Positions 49,914-58,424 of a stretch of 64,000 nt of DNA are shown piece by piece (position 1 is the first letter of the stretch; the number at the start of each line of letters is the position of its first letter). The notes under the pieces are model-generated. The model worked only from the letters and a program-made list of their open reading frames with translations, had not been told where the DNA came from and did no database searches. Source of the stretch: Ornithinimicrobium sediminis (GTDB lineage: Bacteria; Actinomycetota; Actinomycetes; Actinomycetales; Dermatophilaceae). Where the stretch lies: assembly GCF_021272345.1 (NCBI RefSeq), contig NZ_JAJSDQ010000004.1, positions 310,001-374,000 of the forward strand. The letters are read 5' to 3'. The position numbers were made by a program, and so were the translations under genes.

Positions 49914-50681
49914 ATGACCGAGCTGCGGACCCCGGCCGAGATCGAGCAGATGCGGCCGGCGGGCCGGTTCGTGGCCGACGTGCTGCGCACCCTTGAGGAT
50001 GAGGTGGCACCCGGCACCAACCTGCTCGACATCGACGCCCGCGCCCGGCAGATGATCCGGGACGCAGGGGCGACCAGCTGCTACGTCGACTACGCGCCCG
50101 CCTTCGGGCGCGGTCCCTTCGGCCGGGTCATCTGCACCTCCGTGAACGACGCCGTCCTGCACGGGCTGCCGCACGACTACCCGCTCGCCGCGGGCGACCT
50201 CCTCACGCTTGACTTCGCCGTGAGTGTCCAGGGCTGGGTCGCCGACTCGGCCGTGACCTTCGTCGTCGGCGGGGACGGGACCGAAGAGGACCAGCACCTC
50301 ATCGCCACCACGACACGTGCCCTGGACGCCGCCATCGAGGTGGCCGTCGTCGGCAACCGTCTCGGTGACGTCTCCGCCACCATCGGCGCGGTGGTCCGGG
50401 AGGCGGGCTTCGAGGCCAACACCGACTTCGGTGGACACGGGGTAGGGCGCACGATGCACGAGGAGCCGCACGTGCCCAACGACGGCAGTCCGCACCGTGG
50501 CCTGCCGCTGCGACCCGGTCTGGTGATCGCGATCGAGCCGTGGGTGATGGCGGGCACCGCGCGGCTGGTCGTCGACCCCGACGGGTGGACGTTGCGCAGT
50601 GCCAACGGCCGTCGGACGGCCCACAGCGAGCACACCGTGGCGGTGACCGCGGACGGGCCGCTCGTCCTCACGGCTCGCTGA
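49914..50681 (+). CDS. map: Methionine aminopeptidase (type I)
   Basis: 255 residues. Removes the initiator Met after deformylation. The five metal ligands are visible: LLTLDFAVSVQGWVADSAVT (two Asp), GGHGVGRTMHEEPHVPN (His and substrate His), IAIEPWVMAG (Glu) and SEHTVAVT (Glu). The N terminus is short, so this is a type Ia-like enzyme without an SH3-binding extension. TAGCAT at 49902-49907 lies 6 bases before ATG 49914, indicating a leaderless mRNA. Confidence 0.95.
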   Translation: MTELRTPAEIEQMRPAGRFVADVLRTLEDEVAPGTNLLDIDARARQMIRDAGATSCYVDYAPAFGRGPFGRVICTSVNDAVLHGLPHDYPLAAGDLLTLDFAVSVQGWVADSAVTFVVGGDGTEEDQHLIATTTRALDAAIEVAVVGNRLGDVSATIGAVVREAGFEANTDFGGHGVGRTMHEEPHVPNDGSPHRGLPLRPGLVIAIEPWVMAGTARLVVDPDGWTLRSANGRRTAHSEHTVAVTADGPLVLTAR

Positions 50682-50716
50682 CGCTGTCGCCACTCGGGTC
50701 GCGCCCACAGACCCGC

Positions 50717-50734
50717 GACAGGTCGGGACCTGTC
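50717..50734. promoter_or_regulatory. Perfect palindrome upstream of M14 carboxypeptidase
   Basis: GACAGGTC-GG-GACCTGTC, 8-base arms with a 2-base centre. It lies 35 bases after map and 113 bases before the carboxypeptidase ATG, whose likely -10 (TAACGT) is near 50810. It may be a repressor operator or a short terminator stem for map; the T-less flank makes an operator the better reading, but the assignment is inferred. Confidence 0.4.
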
Positions 50735-50846
50735 ACAGCACCGGTCAAGACTCGGTCAAGGGTTGCCCATTTCTGTGTCTCGCCCCTGGCCCTGCCCGCG
50801 CTCGGTTCGTAACGTCGCCGACACCACCACGACACGAGGAGACGCG

Positions 50847-52016
50847 ATGACGGCACGACAGCGATGGATGGCAGCGGCATCAGGAGCCGCTCTGGTGATC
50901 GGCTCAGGAGCCGCGATGACCGTGAGCGCCCAGGCGGTGCCGGTCAACTCCCACTGCGGCACGGAGACGGGTGGCACCTCCACGTCCGCCTTCGTCAGCC
51001 ACGACCAGCTGACCAGCCAGCTGCAGCGCATCGAGCGCACGAGCAAGGGCGAGGTCGACGTGGAGGTCGCCGGCTACAGCAACCAGGGCCGTGAGATCTA
51101 CACGGCCCGGGTGGGCACCGGAGACACGGTGATGCTGGTCCAGTCGCAGATCCACGGCAACGAGAACCACGGCACCGAGGCACTGCTCAACCTCCTGCAC
51201 CAGTTCGGCGGCACCTCTCCGGAGGCGCAGGCGATCCGCGACAACATCACGATCGTCGCCGTGCCCCGGCTCAACGTGGACGGCGCGGAGAACGACACCC
51301 GGCAGAACGACATGACCTGGGATGACACCGTCGAGGCCTTCCCGCAGCTGGCAGGCGTCGACCCCGCGTGGAACTACAACTCCCGGGTCGGCGGCTACGA
51401 CGTCAACCGGGACTTCAACCCCGACCTCGGCTACGTGCCGCAGCCGGAGGACTTCCCCGGCAACAGCGCCGACACCGGGTGGTACCTCACGCCGGAGGCA
51501 CAGACCCTGCGCAACGTCTACGCCGGCCTCGAGGACGAGTTCGGCACCGTCGACTACTTCGTCGACCTGCACAACCAGTGGCCCTGCTATGCCGACGAGG
51601 ACCTGGAGGCCATGTCGCCGCTGTCGATCTCGGCGCGCTTCATCGCCGACCCGACGGAGTTCGGCGACTGGCCGAAGTTCGACTACGACGCCTCGCGGCG
51701 CGCCAACGTCGCGGTGTACGACGCGCTGCAGGGCCAGGGCAGCTCCGGCTTCGGTGACGTCACGCTCTACCCGCAGAGCATCAACCTGCCCGGCACGGCC
51801 CTGGGCTCGTTCGCCCTGCGCGGCAGCGCCACCGTGCTCTTCGAGACCTCGAGCAACACCCAGTCCGACGGGCAGAAGCGCAACGGCATGCTGACCAAGC
51901 AGGTCGAGACCGGCCTGGAGGGTCTCGTCACCGCGATCGCCGACGGCACGGTCGACGGCCTGGACCCGGAGGCCTACGAGGAGATCCCGAACCGGGTGTT
52001 CCTGCCCGCCGACTGA
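50847..52016 (+). CDS. Secreted M14 family zinc carboxypeptidase
   Basis: 389 residues with a signal peptide (RWMAAASGAALVIGSGAAMT, cleavage near residue 31). M14 catalytic features: HGNENHGTEALLN (His-x-x-Glu zinc ligands), NVDGAENDTRQND, a substrate Arg/Asn patch DVNRDFNPDLGYVP, FVDLHNQWPC (third zinc His) and catalytic Glu in LFETSSNTQ. Removes C-terminal residues from peptides outside the cell, or trims cell-wall peptides. Ribosome site GAGGAG precedes ATG 50847. Earlier in-frame codons are less likely. Confidence 0.9.
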   Translation: MTARQRWMAAASGAALVIGSGAAMTVSAQAVPVNSHCGTETGGTSTSAFVSHDQLTSQLQRIERTSKGEVDVEVAGYSNQGREIYTARVGTGDTVMLVQSQIHGNENHGTEALLNLLHQFGGTSPEAQAIRDNITIVAVPRLNVDGAENDTRQNDMTWDDTVEAFPQLAGVDPAWNYNSRVGGYDVNRDFNPDLGYVPQPEDFPGNSADTGWYLTPEAQTLRNVYAGLEDEFGTVDYFVDLHNQWPCYADEDLEAMSPLSISARFIADPTEFGDWPKFDYDASRRANVAVYDALQGQGSSGFGDVTLYPQSINLPGTALGSFALRGSATVLFETSSNTQSDGQKRNGMLTKQVETGLEGLVTAIADGTVDGLDPEAYEEIPNRVFLPAD

Positions 52017-52031
52017 CCACGGCTTCAGCCC

Positions 52032-52067
52032 CCGGCCCGCGTCCGGCACCTGCCGGGCGCGGGCCGG
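52032..52067. terminator. Bidirectional hairpin terminator
   Basis: CCGGCCCGCGTCCGGC / GCCGGGCGCGGGCCGG (16-base arms, one mismatch) with an ACCT loop, between the carboxypeptidase and the convergent kinase gene. Confidence 0.8.
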
Positions 52068-52076
52068 TGCGTCCGG

Positions 52077-52535
52077 TCACCGGGCCGCGACGCGCAGGAC
52101 CTCCTCGACCACGTCCGGCAGGGGCGCCGAGGTGTCGACCTCGTGGTCGGCGACCCGCCGCAGCAGAGGCTCGACGGACTCCAGGTCGGCCAGGACCCGG
52201 GCCAGCTCCTGGGGGGACCTCCCGAAGCGGTTGGTGCTGCGGGTCGCCAGGCGCCGGGTCAGCACCTCACGCGGTGCGCTGAGCAGGACGATGCGGTCGA
52301 AGCGCGGGTGGAAGCGCACCTGGTTCTCCTCGCACCCGGCCACGAAGAGGACGTCGGCGTCCTCGGTGGCGAGCAGCTCCTCGACCGCGTCCTCCCGCCA
52401 CCTCTGCCGTCCGTCGGCGGTGGGCTCGCACCAGCCGTCGTCGGTGTCGACCGCCTTGTGCCCCCGTGCGGTGAGCTCGCGGACCACGGTCGACTTCCCG
52501 GTTGCCGACATCCCGGTGAGCAGGACCCTCCTCAC
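52077..52535 (-). CDS. P-loop small-molecule kinase (shikimate/adenylate-kinase-like)
   Basis: 152 residues. Walker A VLLTGMSATGKSTVV, then AVDTDDGWCEP, a substrate-side Asp/Arg region and a lid with RLATRSTNRFGRSP. Resembles the AAA_18/shikimate-kinase-like family of stand-alone P-loop kinases. The actual substrate is unknown. GTG 52535 overlaps the stop of the ACT-domain gene by 4 bases (GTGA), so the two are coupled. Confidence 0.82.
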   Translation of the reverse strand: MRRVLLTGMSATGKSTVVRELTARGHKAVDTDDGWCEPTADGRQRWREDAVEELLATEDADVLFVAGCEENQVRFHPRFDRIVLLSAPREVLTRRLATRSTNRFGRSPQELARVLADLESVEPLLRRVADHEVDTSAPLPDVVEEVLRVAAR

Positions 52536-52927
52536 GCCTGGGCTCCCGCCAGGTCCCGCAGCACGCGCACGGCGTGCTCGCCCGCGCCGGCAGGCACGAA
52601 GAGGTGGTCGTGGAAGTAGCCGGCCACGACGTTGCAGCTGATGCCTGCACGGGTGAGCGCGGTCGAGACCGCCGCGGTGAGCCCGACGGCCTCGAGCGCG
52701 GAGTGCACCCGCAGGGTGACCATGGCGGCGACGAAGTCGTATGCCAGGCCCCAGCGGTCGGCCTCGGCCTGCTCGAGCACGAGCGTCAGGCCCTCCTCCT
52801 CACGCACCAGAACCACGGGACGGATCCCGTCGGGCAGGTGCTGGGTCGTGCAGTAGACGTAGCGGCCCGGCCTCAGCTGCGGCTCCAGGCCTGCGACCAG
52901 GGCGCTCAGGTCGGTCTCACCGCTCAT
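52532..52927 (-). CDS. ACT-domain-containing protein
   Basis: 131 residues. The sequence divides into two ACT-like beta-alpha-beta halves: PGRYVYCTTQHLPDGIRPVV and VLEQAEADRWGLAYDFVAAM, then VTLRVHSALEAVGLTAAVST, GISCNVVAGYFHDHLFVPAG and a final helix. The second half matches the ACT family (double-ACT, DUF-type) in which the ligand is unknown. It could be an amino-acid sensor. First gene of the coupled pair with the kinase. Confidence 0.75.
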   Translation of the reverse strand: MSGETDLSALVAGLEPQLRPGRYVYCTTQHLPDGIRPVVLVREEEGLTLVLEQAEADRWGLAYDFVAAMVTLRVHSALEAVGLTAAVSTALTRAGISCNVVAGYFHDHLFVPAGAGEHAVRVLRDLAGAQA

Positions 52928-52989
52928 CCCTTCAGGGTATGCGGAGTGGCCGCGCCCTGGCGCCGGCGCGCGTGCGCCATGCTGGAGCC

Positions 52990-53382
52990 ATGACTGAGCG
53001 CAACGTCCTCGGCGGCGAGCTGGAGCTGTGCGGCACGGACCCGATGACCGGCTTCTTCCGTGACGGCTGCTGCAGCACCGGCCCGGAGGACCTCGGCAGC
53101 CACACGATCTGTGCCGTCGTCACGGCGGAGTTCCTGGAGCACCAGCGCAGCATCGGCAACGACCTGTCGACGCCGATGCCGCAGTTCCACTTCCCCGGCC
53201 TGGTCCCTGGGGACCGCTGGTGCGTGACGGCACCGAACTGGGCGCGGGCCTACAACGACGGGGCGGCGGCGCCGGTGGTGCTGGCCTCCACCCACGAGTC
53301 CGTGCTCGCCATCGTGCCGCTGCAGGCGCTGCAGCAGCACGCCGTCGACGTCCCTGCCGACCCGGGCTCGCTCGAGGACTGA
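52990..53382 (+). CDS. DUF2237 family protein
   Basis: 130 residues. The family pattern is clear: NVLGGELELCGTDPMTGFFR, DGCCSTGPEDLGSHTICAVV, FLEHQRSIGNDLSTPMPQF, FPGLVPGDRWCVTAPNW and APVVLASTHESVLA, with five cysteines, including the conserved CC pair. Uncharacterised soluble family found across bacteria; some have been linked with phosphate or metal metabolism, but no function is established. Divergent from the ACT-domain gene with 62 bases between starts. Confidence 0.88.
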   Translation: MTERNVLGGELELCGTDPMTGFFRDGCCSTGPEDLGSHTICAVVTAEFLEHQRSIGNDLSTPMPQFHFPGLVPGDRWCVTAPNWARAYNDGAAAPVVLASTHESVLAIVPLQALQQHAVDVPADPGSLED

Positions 53383-53414
53383 CGAGGCGCTCACCGGCTC
53401 GGTCGACCCGCCCC

Positions 53415-54494
53415 TCACCGGTCCGGCTGCAGCACCGAGCCGAAGGCGTCGACATACCCCCGCCAGGTGCCGGACGGCGTGCTGACCGTGCGCGCCGCGA
53501 GCATGGCACGCCCGATCGCGCGGGTCACCACCTCGGCGGCTGCCGTCAGGGTCAGGTGGAAGGTCTCGGGCGAGGGGCGCCCGCGGGTGCCCGTGGCCAG
53601 GGCGAAGAGCGTGTCCCCGTCATACATGGTGTGGATCGGGTGGATCGCGCGGGCCATGCCGTCGTGACCGCTGCCGGCGACGCGGGCGCACTCGGCCTTG
53701 GTGAGCCCGGCGTCGGTGGCCACCACCCCGACCGTCGTGGCCAGGGTCCTCGGCATCCCGCCCGTGGCCCCGGAGCGCTGCGCCTCCTCCTGCGCCCGGC
53801 GCAGCTCCGCCCTCGACGGGGCCGGCAGCGGCAGCTCGAGGGCGGCGGGCAGGCCGAGCCCTCTCAGGTCCTCCGCCACGAGGTGAGGCCCCGCCCAGAG
53901 CTCGCCGGTCACCGGGTCCACGGTGGACCCGACGGCGTTGACGACGACGAGAGCCGCCACCGTGCTGCCGTCCGGCAGCACGGTGCTGGCCGACCCGACG
54001 CCCCCCTTGAGCCCGCCCGCCTGGGCACCGGTCCCGGCCCCCACGACACCCAGAGCCGGGGGGTCGGACGTGGCGGCCGCGAGCGCACGGGCACCGAAGC
54101 TCGCGTCGGGGGTCGCCGAGAAGTCACCACCCCGCCCGAGGTCGAAGACCACCGCGCCGGGCACGATCGGCACCACCTCACCGGGTGCCCCCATCGGGAA
54201 GCCGACGCCCCGGCGGTAGAGGTCACGCAGGACACCGTCGGCCGCAGCGAGCCCGAAGGCGCTGCCCCCGGACAGGGTGACCGCGTGCACACGCTCGACG
54301 AGGTTGCGAGGGTCGAGCAGGTCGGTCTCCCGGGTGCCCGGCCCACCGCCGCGGACGTCGACGCCGCCAACCGCCCCCTCGTCGGGTGCCTGCACGACCG
54401 TCGTGCCGGTCAGCCAGCCCTCGCCCACGCGCTGGTGGTGCCCGACCCGCAGGCCGGGGACGTCGACGATGCTGTTGGTCGGTCCGGTGGGCAT
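53415..54494 (-). CDS. P1 family peptidase (DmpA/NylC-type N-terminal nucleophile hydrolase)
   Basis: 359 residues. Self-processing aminopeptidase family. VDVPGLRVGHHQRVGEGWLT, VHAVTLSGGSAFGLAAADGV and GGLKGGVGSAST are family blocks. The processing site lies before a Thr in RTLATTVGVVATDAGLTKAE, which becomes the N-terminal nucleophile. DmpA-like enzymes hydrolyse D-aminopeptides or oligoamides; substrate here unknown. ATG 54494 overlaps the stop of the M20 peptidase (TGATG), so both peptidases are made together. Confidence 0.88.
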   Translation of the reverse strand: MPTGPTNSIVDVPGLRVGHHQRVGEGWLTGTTVVQAPDEGAVGGVDVRGGGPGTRETDLLDPRNLVERVHAVTLSGGSAFGLAAADGVLRDLYRRGVGFPMGAPGEVVPIVPGAVVFDLGRGGDFSATPDASFGARALAAATSDPPALGVVGAGTGAQAGGLKGGVGSASTVLPDGSTVAALVVVNAVGSTVDPVTGELWAGPHLVAEDLRGLGLPAALELPLPAPSRAELRRAQEEAQRSGATGGMPRTLATTVGVVATDAGLTKAECARVAGSGHDGMARAIHPIHTMYDGDTLFALATGTRGRPSPETFHLTLTAAAEVVTRAIGRAMLAARTVSTPSGTWRGYVDAFGSVLQPDR

Positions 54495-55711
54495 CAGCAC
54501 TCCCCGTGCAGGTAGCGGTACGCGGCACGCGCGTAGACCCGCGCAGCCCGTGCGATCTCGGCGACCTCGACGCGCTCGTCGGCCTGGTGGGCGATCCACT
54601 TGCCACCGGGGCCGTACACGACGGTCGGGATGCCGGCCCGCGCGGTCAGGATCGTGCCGTCGGTGGCGCCGGGGACTCCGCCGTAGGCGGGACGCGCGCC
54701 GGTGACGTCCTCGTGCGCCGCGACCAGGGCCCGGACCATCGGATGGTCGACAGAGGTGTCGACCGGTGGCCGGTCGTCGAGCACCTCGACCGCTGCGGAG
54801 ACGCCCGCGTCGGCTCCCGTCGTGACAGCCAGGTCGGTGAGCCGCTGGAGCAGCAGAGCGTGGTCGAGGCCCGGCACCGTCCGGATGTCGAGGCACACGA
54901 CGGCCCGGGCGGGGATGACGTTGACCTGGTCGGGGTCGCCGCCGGTGACCACGGTCGGCGTCACGTAGGGCTCGCCCAGATGTGCGTGCACCCCGTGCCG
55001 CGCCAGCAGGTCGGCCTCCACCGCCTCCACGGCGAGCAGGTAGCGCGCCGCCACGGGCAGCGGGTTGCGGGCATGCTGCGGCATGGCGCCGTGGGCCATG
55101 GCGCCGGTGAACGTGACAGCGAGCCGGACGGCACCCTTGGAGACCGCGCAGACCTCGCCGGCCTCCGGCTCGCAGCAGATGGCGCCGTCGACCTCCCGGG
55201 CGAGCGCGGAGGCGGAGAAGTGCTTGGCGCCCAGCATCAGTCCCTCCTCGTCGACCAGGGCGGCCACCACCAGCCGTCCCGGGAACGGACCGTCGTCGAC
55301 GACGGCCTTGGCGGCATACAGCATCGCGGCGACGCCCGACTTCATGTCGGCACTGCCCCGGCCGCGCAGCCACCCGTCGACGACGTCCCCGGCGTAGGGG
55401 TCGAACGACCACGCGTCGAGGTCCCCCTCGGTGACCACGTCGGTGTGGCCCTCCAGCATCAGGGTGGGGCCCGGTCCTCCACCGCCGTCGACCACGGCGA
55501 CGACGTTCGGCCGGCCGGGTGCGACCTCCTCGACGCGCGGGTCCCAGCCGAACTCGCGCATCCGCTGCTCGACGAGGGCCGCGGCCTCGGCCTCGGTGCC
55601 GCCCGTCCCGGGCTCGTGCACCGACCGGATGCGCACCAGCTCCTGGGTGAAGGCCACCGCGGCGGCGGTGTCGACCTGCGGCTCACTCGTCTCGGGGTTG
55701 TGACCGTGCAC
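54494..55711 (-). CDS. M20 family metallopeptidase (ArgE/DapE-like)
   Basis: 405 residues. Zinc ligands and catalytic residues: MLEGHTDVVTEG (His, with Asp), RGRGSADMKSGVAAM (Asp), LVDEEGLMLGAKHF (catalytic Glu pair) and the C-terminal Gly-rich lid. A dimerisation domain intervenes (AMAHGAMPQHARNPLPVAAR). Likely deacylates an N-acyl amino acid or small dipeptide. GTG 55711 is the favoured start; upstream codons are in frame. Functional coupling with the P1 peptidase suggests stepwise breakdown of modified peptides. Confidence 0.88.
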   Translation of the reverse strand: MHGHNPETSEPQVDTAAAVAFTQELVRIRSVHEPGTGGTEAEAAALVEQRMREFGWDPRVEEVAPGRPNVVAVVDGGGGPGPTLMLEGHTDVVTEGDLDAWSFDPYAGDVVDGWLRGRGSADMKSGVAAMLYAAKAVVDDGPFPGRLVVAALVDEEGLMLGAKHFSASALAREVDGAICCEPEAGEVCAVSKGAVRLAVTFTGAMAHGAMPQHARNPLPVAARYLLAVEAVEADLLARHGVHAHLGEPYVTPTVVTGGDPDQVNVIPARAVVCLDIRTVPGLDHALLLQRLTDLAVTTGADAGVSAAVEVLDDRPPVDTSVDHPMVRALVAAHEDVTGARPAYGGVPGATDGTILTARAGIPTVVYGPGGKWIAHQADERVEVAEIARAARVYARAAYRYLHGEC

Positions 55712-55860
55712 CGGCCGATCGTCGCAGATGCGGCCGCGCGGGGCCCGCCGGGTCCCGGTGACGGTGGACCACGGCACGGACGTCTCCTACGCTCGAAGCC
55801 TGGGCTGACCGTCGCGGCCATGACGGCCGGTGCTTGTCCGGACGACGACGGAGGAGACAC

Positions 55861-56193
55861 ATGCCGGGCCACCGGATCTTCACCACCAGCTTCGCCAGCA
55901 TCTATCCCCACTACGTGCGCAAGGCGGAGCGGAAGGGCCGCAGCAGGGACGAGGTGGACCAGGTGGTCTGCTGGCTGACGGGCTACGACACCGCGGGCCT
56001 CGAGGAGGCCATCACCAGCGAGGTCGACCTGGAGACCTTCTTCGCCGAGGCTCCTGAGATGAACCCGGACGCCGCCCTCATCACCGGTGTGGTCTGCGGC
56101 CACCGGGTGGAGGAGACCGAGGACCCCGACGCACGTGGGTGGTCGCCGTCCTGGTCGTCATGGCGGCGGTCACGGGCGCCGCGACGATCCTGA
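55861..56193 (+). CDS. DUF2200 family protein with replaced C terminus
   Basis: 110 residues. The first about 88 follow DUF2200 closely: [60 protein letters not shown] and [17 protein letters not shown]. The expected family ending (EIRYLDKLVDELAKGK-like) is absent; instead the frame reads Ser/Trp/Arg-rich sequence from shifted downstream DNA. This suggests a deletion or frameshift in the last 25 codons. Ribosome site GAGGAG precedes ATG 55861. Possibly non-functional. Confidence 0.72.
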   Translation: MPGHRIFTTSFASIYPHYVRKAERKGRSRDEVDQVVCWLTGYDTAGLEEAITSEVDLETFFAEAPEMNPDAALITGVVCGHRVEETEDPDARGWSPSWSSWRRSRAPRRS

Positions 56194-56324
56194 CGGTCCC
56201 CGCGCTCTTCGGGCCGCAGGACGGGTCCCAGGTCCGGACCACCGCGGCGCTGGGGGCTGCGTTCGTCGCCCTGGCGCTGGCCGCGGGACACCAGCGACGA
56301 CGGCTGCTCTCCGCGGACGAGTAG
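56139..56324 (+). pseudogene. Membrane-protein fragment overlapping DUF2200 end
   Basis: 61 codons in another frame from GTG 56139: [20 protein letters not shown], then a second hydrophobic helix (TTAALGAAFVALALAAGHQR) and stop. It reads like the tail of a two-TM membrane protein with no ribosome site. Its start lies inside the abnormal part of the DUF2200 gene, consistent with a fusion left by deletion. It could instead be a real small protein. Confidence 0.4.
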
Positions 56325-56436
56325 CCGCCGTGCGCACAGGCCGTCCTCGAGGAGCCGGAGAAGGCCTCGAGGACCCTGCGCGAGGAGGTGCTCCAGGCGG
56401 TGACGCGCTCTGCGGACGGCTGCGCACCGTCGAGCG

Positions 56437-57420
56437 TCAGCTCGGGTCGTCGGGGTGTGGCGGGATGTCGTCCGCGACGACGGCGCCGCGCCCGCCCGGG
56501 GGACGTTCCACCCCGACGGTCGAGTCCCGGACCGTCTGCCGCTCGGCCTCGGCGTTGGCCGCCGCGCCGAGGATGACGAGGAGGACGGTGAGCCAGAGCC
56601 AGAACATGCTGATCGCCACCCCGGCGAGGGAGCCGTAGGTGCGCTCGTACGTGCCCAGGTTCTGCACGTAGACGAAGAGCCCCGCGGAGGCGGCCAGCCA
56701 CAGGACGGTCGACGCGACGGACCCACCACTGATCCAGCGCCATCTCGCCTTGCCCCGTCGGTCGGGGGCGAACCGGTAGAGGACGGCCAGGCCCAGTGCC
56801 ATCAGCGCGGCCAGGCCGACCCAGACCGCGGTGAGCACCGGGAGCCGGACCCACCCGGGCGCCTCGGCGAGGGTGCGGGAGACCAGGGCGCTGCCGGCGA
56901 TCACCGCACCGAGCGCCACCGCACCGCCCAGCACGAACATGAGGGCCAGGAGGGTGCGGCGCAGCATCCCCCGGGTCTCCTCCTCGCGGTAGGCGACGGT
57001 GAGCGCGTCGATGAGGAAGGTCATCGCCGCCATCGCGGTGCCGAGGGCCACGGCCAGGGAGAACAGGCCTCTGAAGGTCAGCAGCTGCGTGGATGCTGCC
57101 GTGATCGAGACCAGCTGGTCGGCCAGGACGTCCCCGAGCGCCGGCGGCAGGACCGTCACGACCCCGGAGAGGTGCTCCAGCGCCTGCGTCGGGGTGTTGA
57201 CCGCGCCGTACACGGACAGGGCGGTGAGCAGCACCGGCGCCACGGAGAGCACCGCGAAGAAGGCCACGGCTGCGCTGTAGAGCGTGAACCTGTCGGCCAT
57301 CACCCGACCGGCCACGCGGCGCAGGATGTGGACCCACCCCCGCAGCGGGATCTGGCGTGGACCGACTGCGCCGTCACCCTGCGGTGCAGGCGTCGGCTCG
57401 CGCTGGGGGACGGTCGCCAT
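56437..57420 (-). CDS. YihY/BrkB-family inner-membrane protein
   Basis: 327 residues, six TM helices in the family arrangement: LYSAAVAFFAVLSVAPVLLT (TM1), FRGLFSLAVALGTAMAAMTF, LLALMFVLGGAVALGAVIAG, LPVLTAVWVGLAALMALGLA, STVLWLAASAGLFVYVQNLG and AISMFWLWLTVLLVILGAAA. The conserved YGSLAGVAISMFWLW motif lies before the last helix. Early claims of RNase BN identity were wrong; the function is unknown. ATG 57420 is favoured; the longer frame is less likely. Disordered tails lie at both ends. Confidence 0.88.
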   Translation of the reverse strand: MATVPQREPTPAPQGDGAVGPRQIPLRGWVHILRRVAGRVMADRFTLYSAAVAFFAVLSVAPVLLTALSVYGAVNTPTQALEHLSGVVTVLPPALGDVLADQLVSITAASTQLLTFRGLFSLAVALGTAMAAMTFLIDALTVAYREEETRGMLRRTLLALMFVLGGAVALGAVIAGSALVSRTLAEAPGWVRLPVLTAVWVGLAALMALGLAVLYRFAPDRRGKARWRWISGGSVASTVLWLAASAGLFVYVQNLGTYERTYGSLAGVAISMFWLWLTVLLVILGAAANAEAERQTVRDSTVGVERPPGGRGAVVADDIPPHPDDPS

Positions 57421-57515
57421 GCGCCCAGTGTCACCGGACCCCGGGCACGCCGCACTCCCAGGACCGGGCGGCGACCCGTCGTCCACGGGCCCGGCACGGC
57501 CCGAGGGGTATGCCG

Positions 57516-58421
57516 TCAGGCGTCCGGTGAGCGCTCCCGCACGGCCCGCGCCAGGTCGGCGGCGGCCCGGCCGTCCAGCGCTGCGTGCAGGTCGGGGATG
57601 GCCGAGACGAGCTGCTGGGTGTAGGGATGCCGCGGGTCGGCGTAGAGCTGCTCGGTCGGCGCGACCTCGACGAACTCACCCTGTCGCATGACCGCCACGC
57701 GGTCGCAGACATGGCGCACGACCGACAGGTCGTGGCTCACGAAGACCAGGGTCAGGTCGAAGCCGTCGACCACGTCGTCGATGAGGTTGAGCACCTGGGC
57801 ACGCACCGACACGTCGAGCGCGCTGACCGGCTCGTCGGCGACCAGGATGTCCGGTCCGGGCGCCAGGGCCCGCGCGACGGAGATCCGCTGACGCTGCCCG
57901 CCCGAGAACTGGTGCGGGTAGCGGTCGGCCGAATCCGCCGACAGCCCGACCGCCTCGAGCAGCTCGACCACCCGCGCTCGCCGGGCGGCACCGGACCCCT
58001 GCCCCTGGGCCACCAACGGCTCGGCCACGATGTCGCGCACGCGCATGCGCGGGTCCAAGGAGCTCATCGGGTCCTGGAACACCAGCTGCAGGGTGTGCCG
58101 CAGCCACCCCAGCCGCGCTGCCGGCTGGTTGTGGATCGGACGGCCCTCGACCTCGATGCTGCCGCTGGTGGGCCGGTCGAGCCCGCAGATCATCCGCAGC
58201 AGGGTCGACTTGCCGGACCCCGACTCCCCCACGATGCCGAAGCGCTCGCCCCGCTCGATGTCGAGGGTCACCCCGCGCACCGCGTGCACCACCGGGGGCG
58301 CCTGGGTCAGGGAGCGACGCGGCCGCCGGAAGTCACGGCCCACATCCTGGAGCCGGATCGCCGGGACCTCACTGCTCACGGCCTCACTCCTCACGACCTC
58401 ACCCGATGCGACCTCACTCAT
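57516..58421 (-). CDS. Peptide ABC transporter ATP-binding protein (OppF-type)
   Basis: 301 residues. Walker A GIVGESGSGKSTLLRMICGL, signature FSGGQRQRISVARAL, Walker B ILVADEPVSALD and LVFVSHDLSVVRHVC are intact. The C-terminal oligopeptide/dipeptide transporter motif VAPTEQLYADPRHPYTQQLV is typical of OppF. The first 18 residues (EVASGEVVRSEAVSSEV) come from a 15-base tandem repeat; GTG codons inside it could also serve as starts. ATG 58421 overlaps the oppD stop (ATGA). Powers peptide uptake with OppD. Confidence 0.93.
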   Translation of the reverse strand: MSEVASGEVVRSEAVSSEVPAIRLQDVGRDFRRPRRSLTQAPPVVHAVRGVTLDIERGERFGIVGESGSGKSTLLRMICGLDRPTSGSIEVEGRPIHNQPAARLGWLRHTLQLVFQDPMSSLDPRMRVRDIVAEPLVAQGQGSGAARRARVVELLEAVGLSADSADRYPHQFSGGQRQRISVARALAPGPDILVADEPVSALDVSVRAQVLNLIDDVVDGFDLTLVFVSHDLSVVRHVCDRVAVMRQGEFVEVAPTEQLYADPRHPYTQQLVSAIPDLHAALDGRAAADLARAVRERSPDA

Positions 58422-58424
58422 CGC
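58365..58424. repeat. Four 15-bp tandem repeats at the OppF start
   Basis: Consecutive 15-base units at 58365, 58380, 58395 and 58410: GACCTCACTGCTCAC, GGCCTCACTCCTCAC, GACCTCACCCGATGC and GACCTCACTCATCGC. They encode a pentapeptide repeat near SEVxS/SGEVV at the OppF N terminus and supply several GTG codons with GAGG runs nearby. A unit gain or loss would keep frame. Confidence 0.85.

Noticed and set aside
55861-56193. Toxin-antitoxin pair at 55861/56139
   Set aside because: DUF2200 is not a toxin or antitoxin family and the second frame looks like a fragment.
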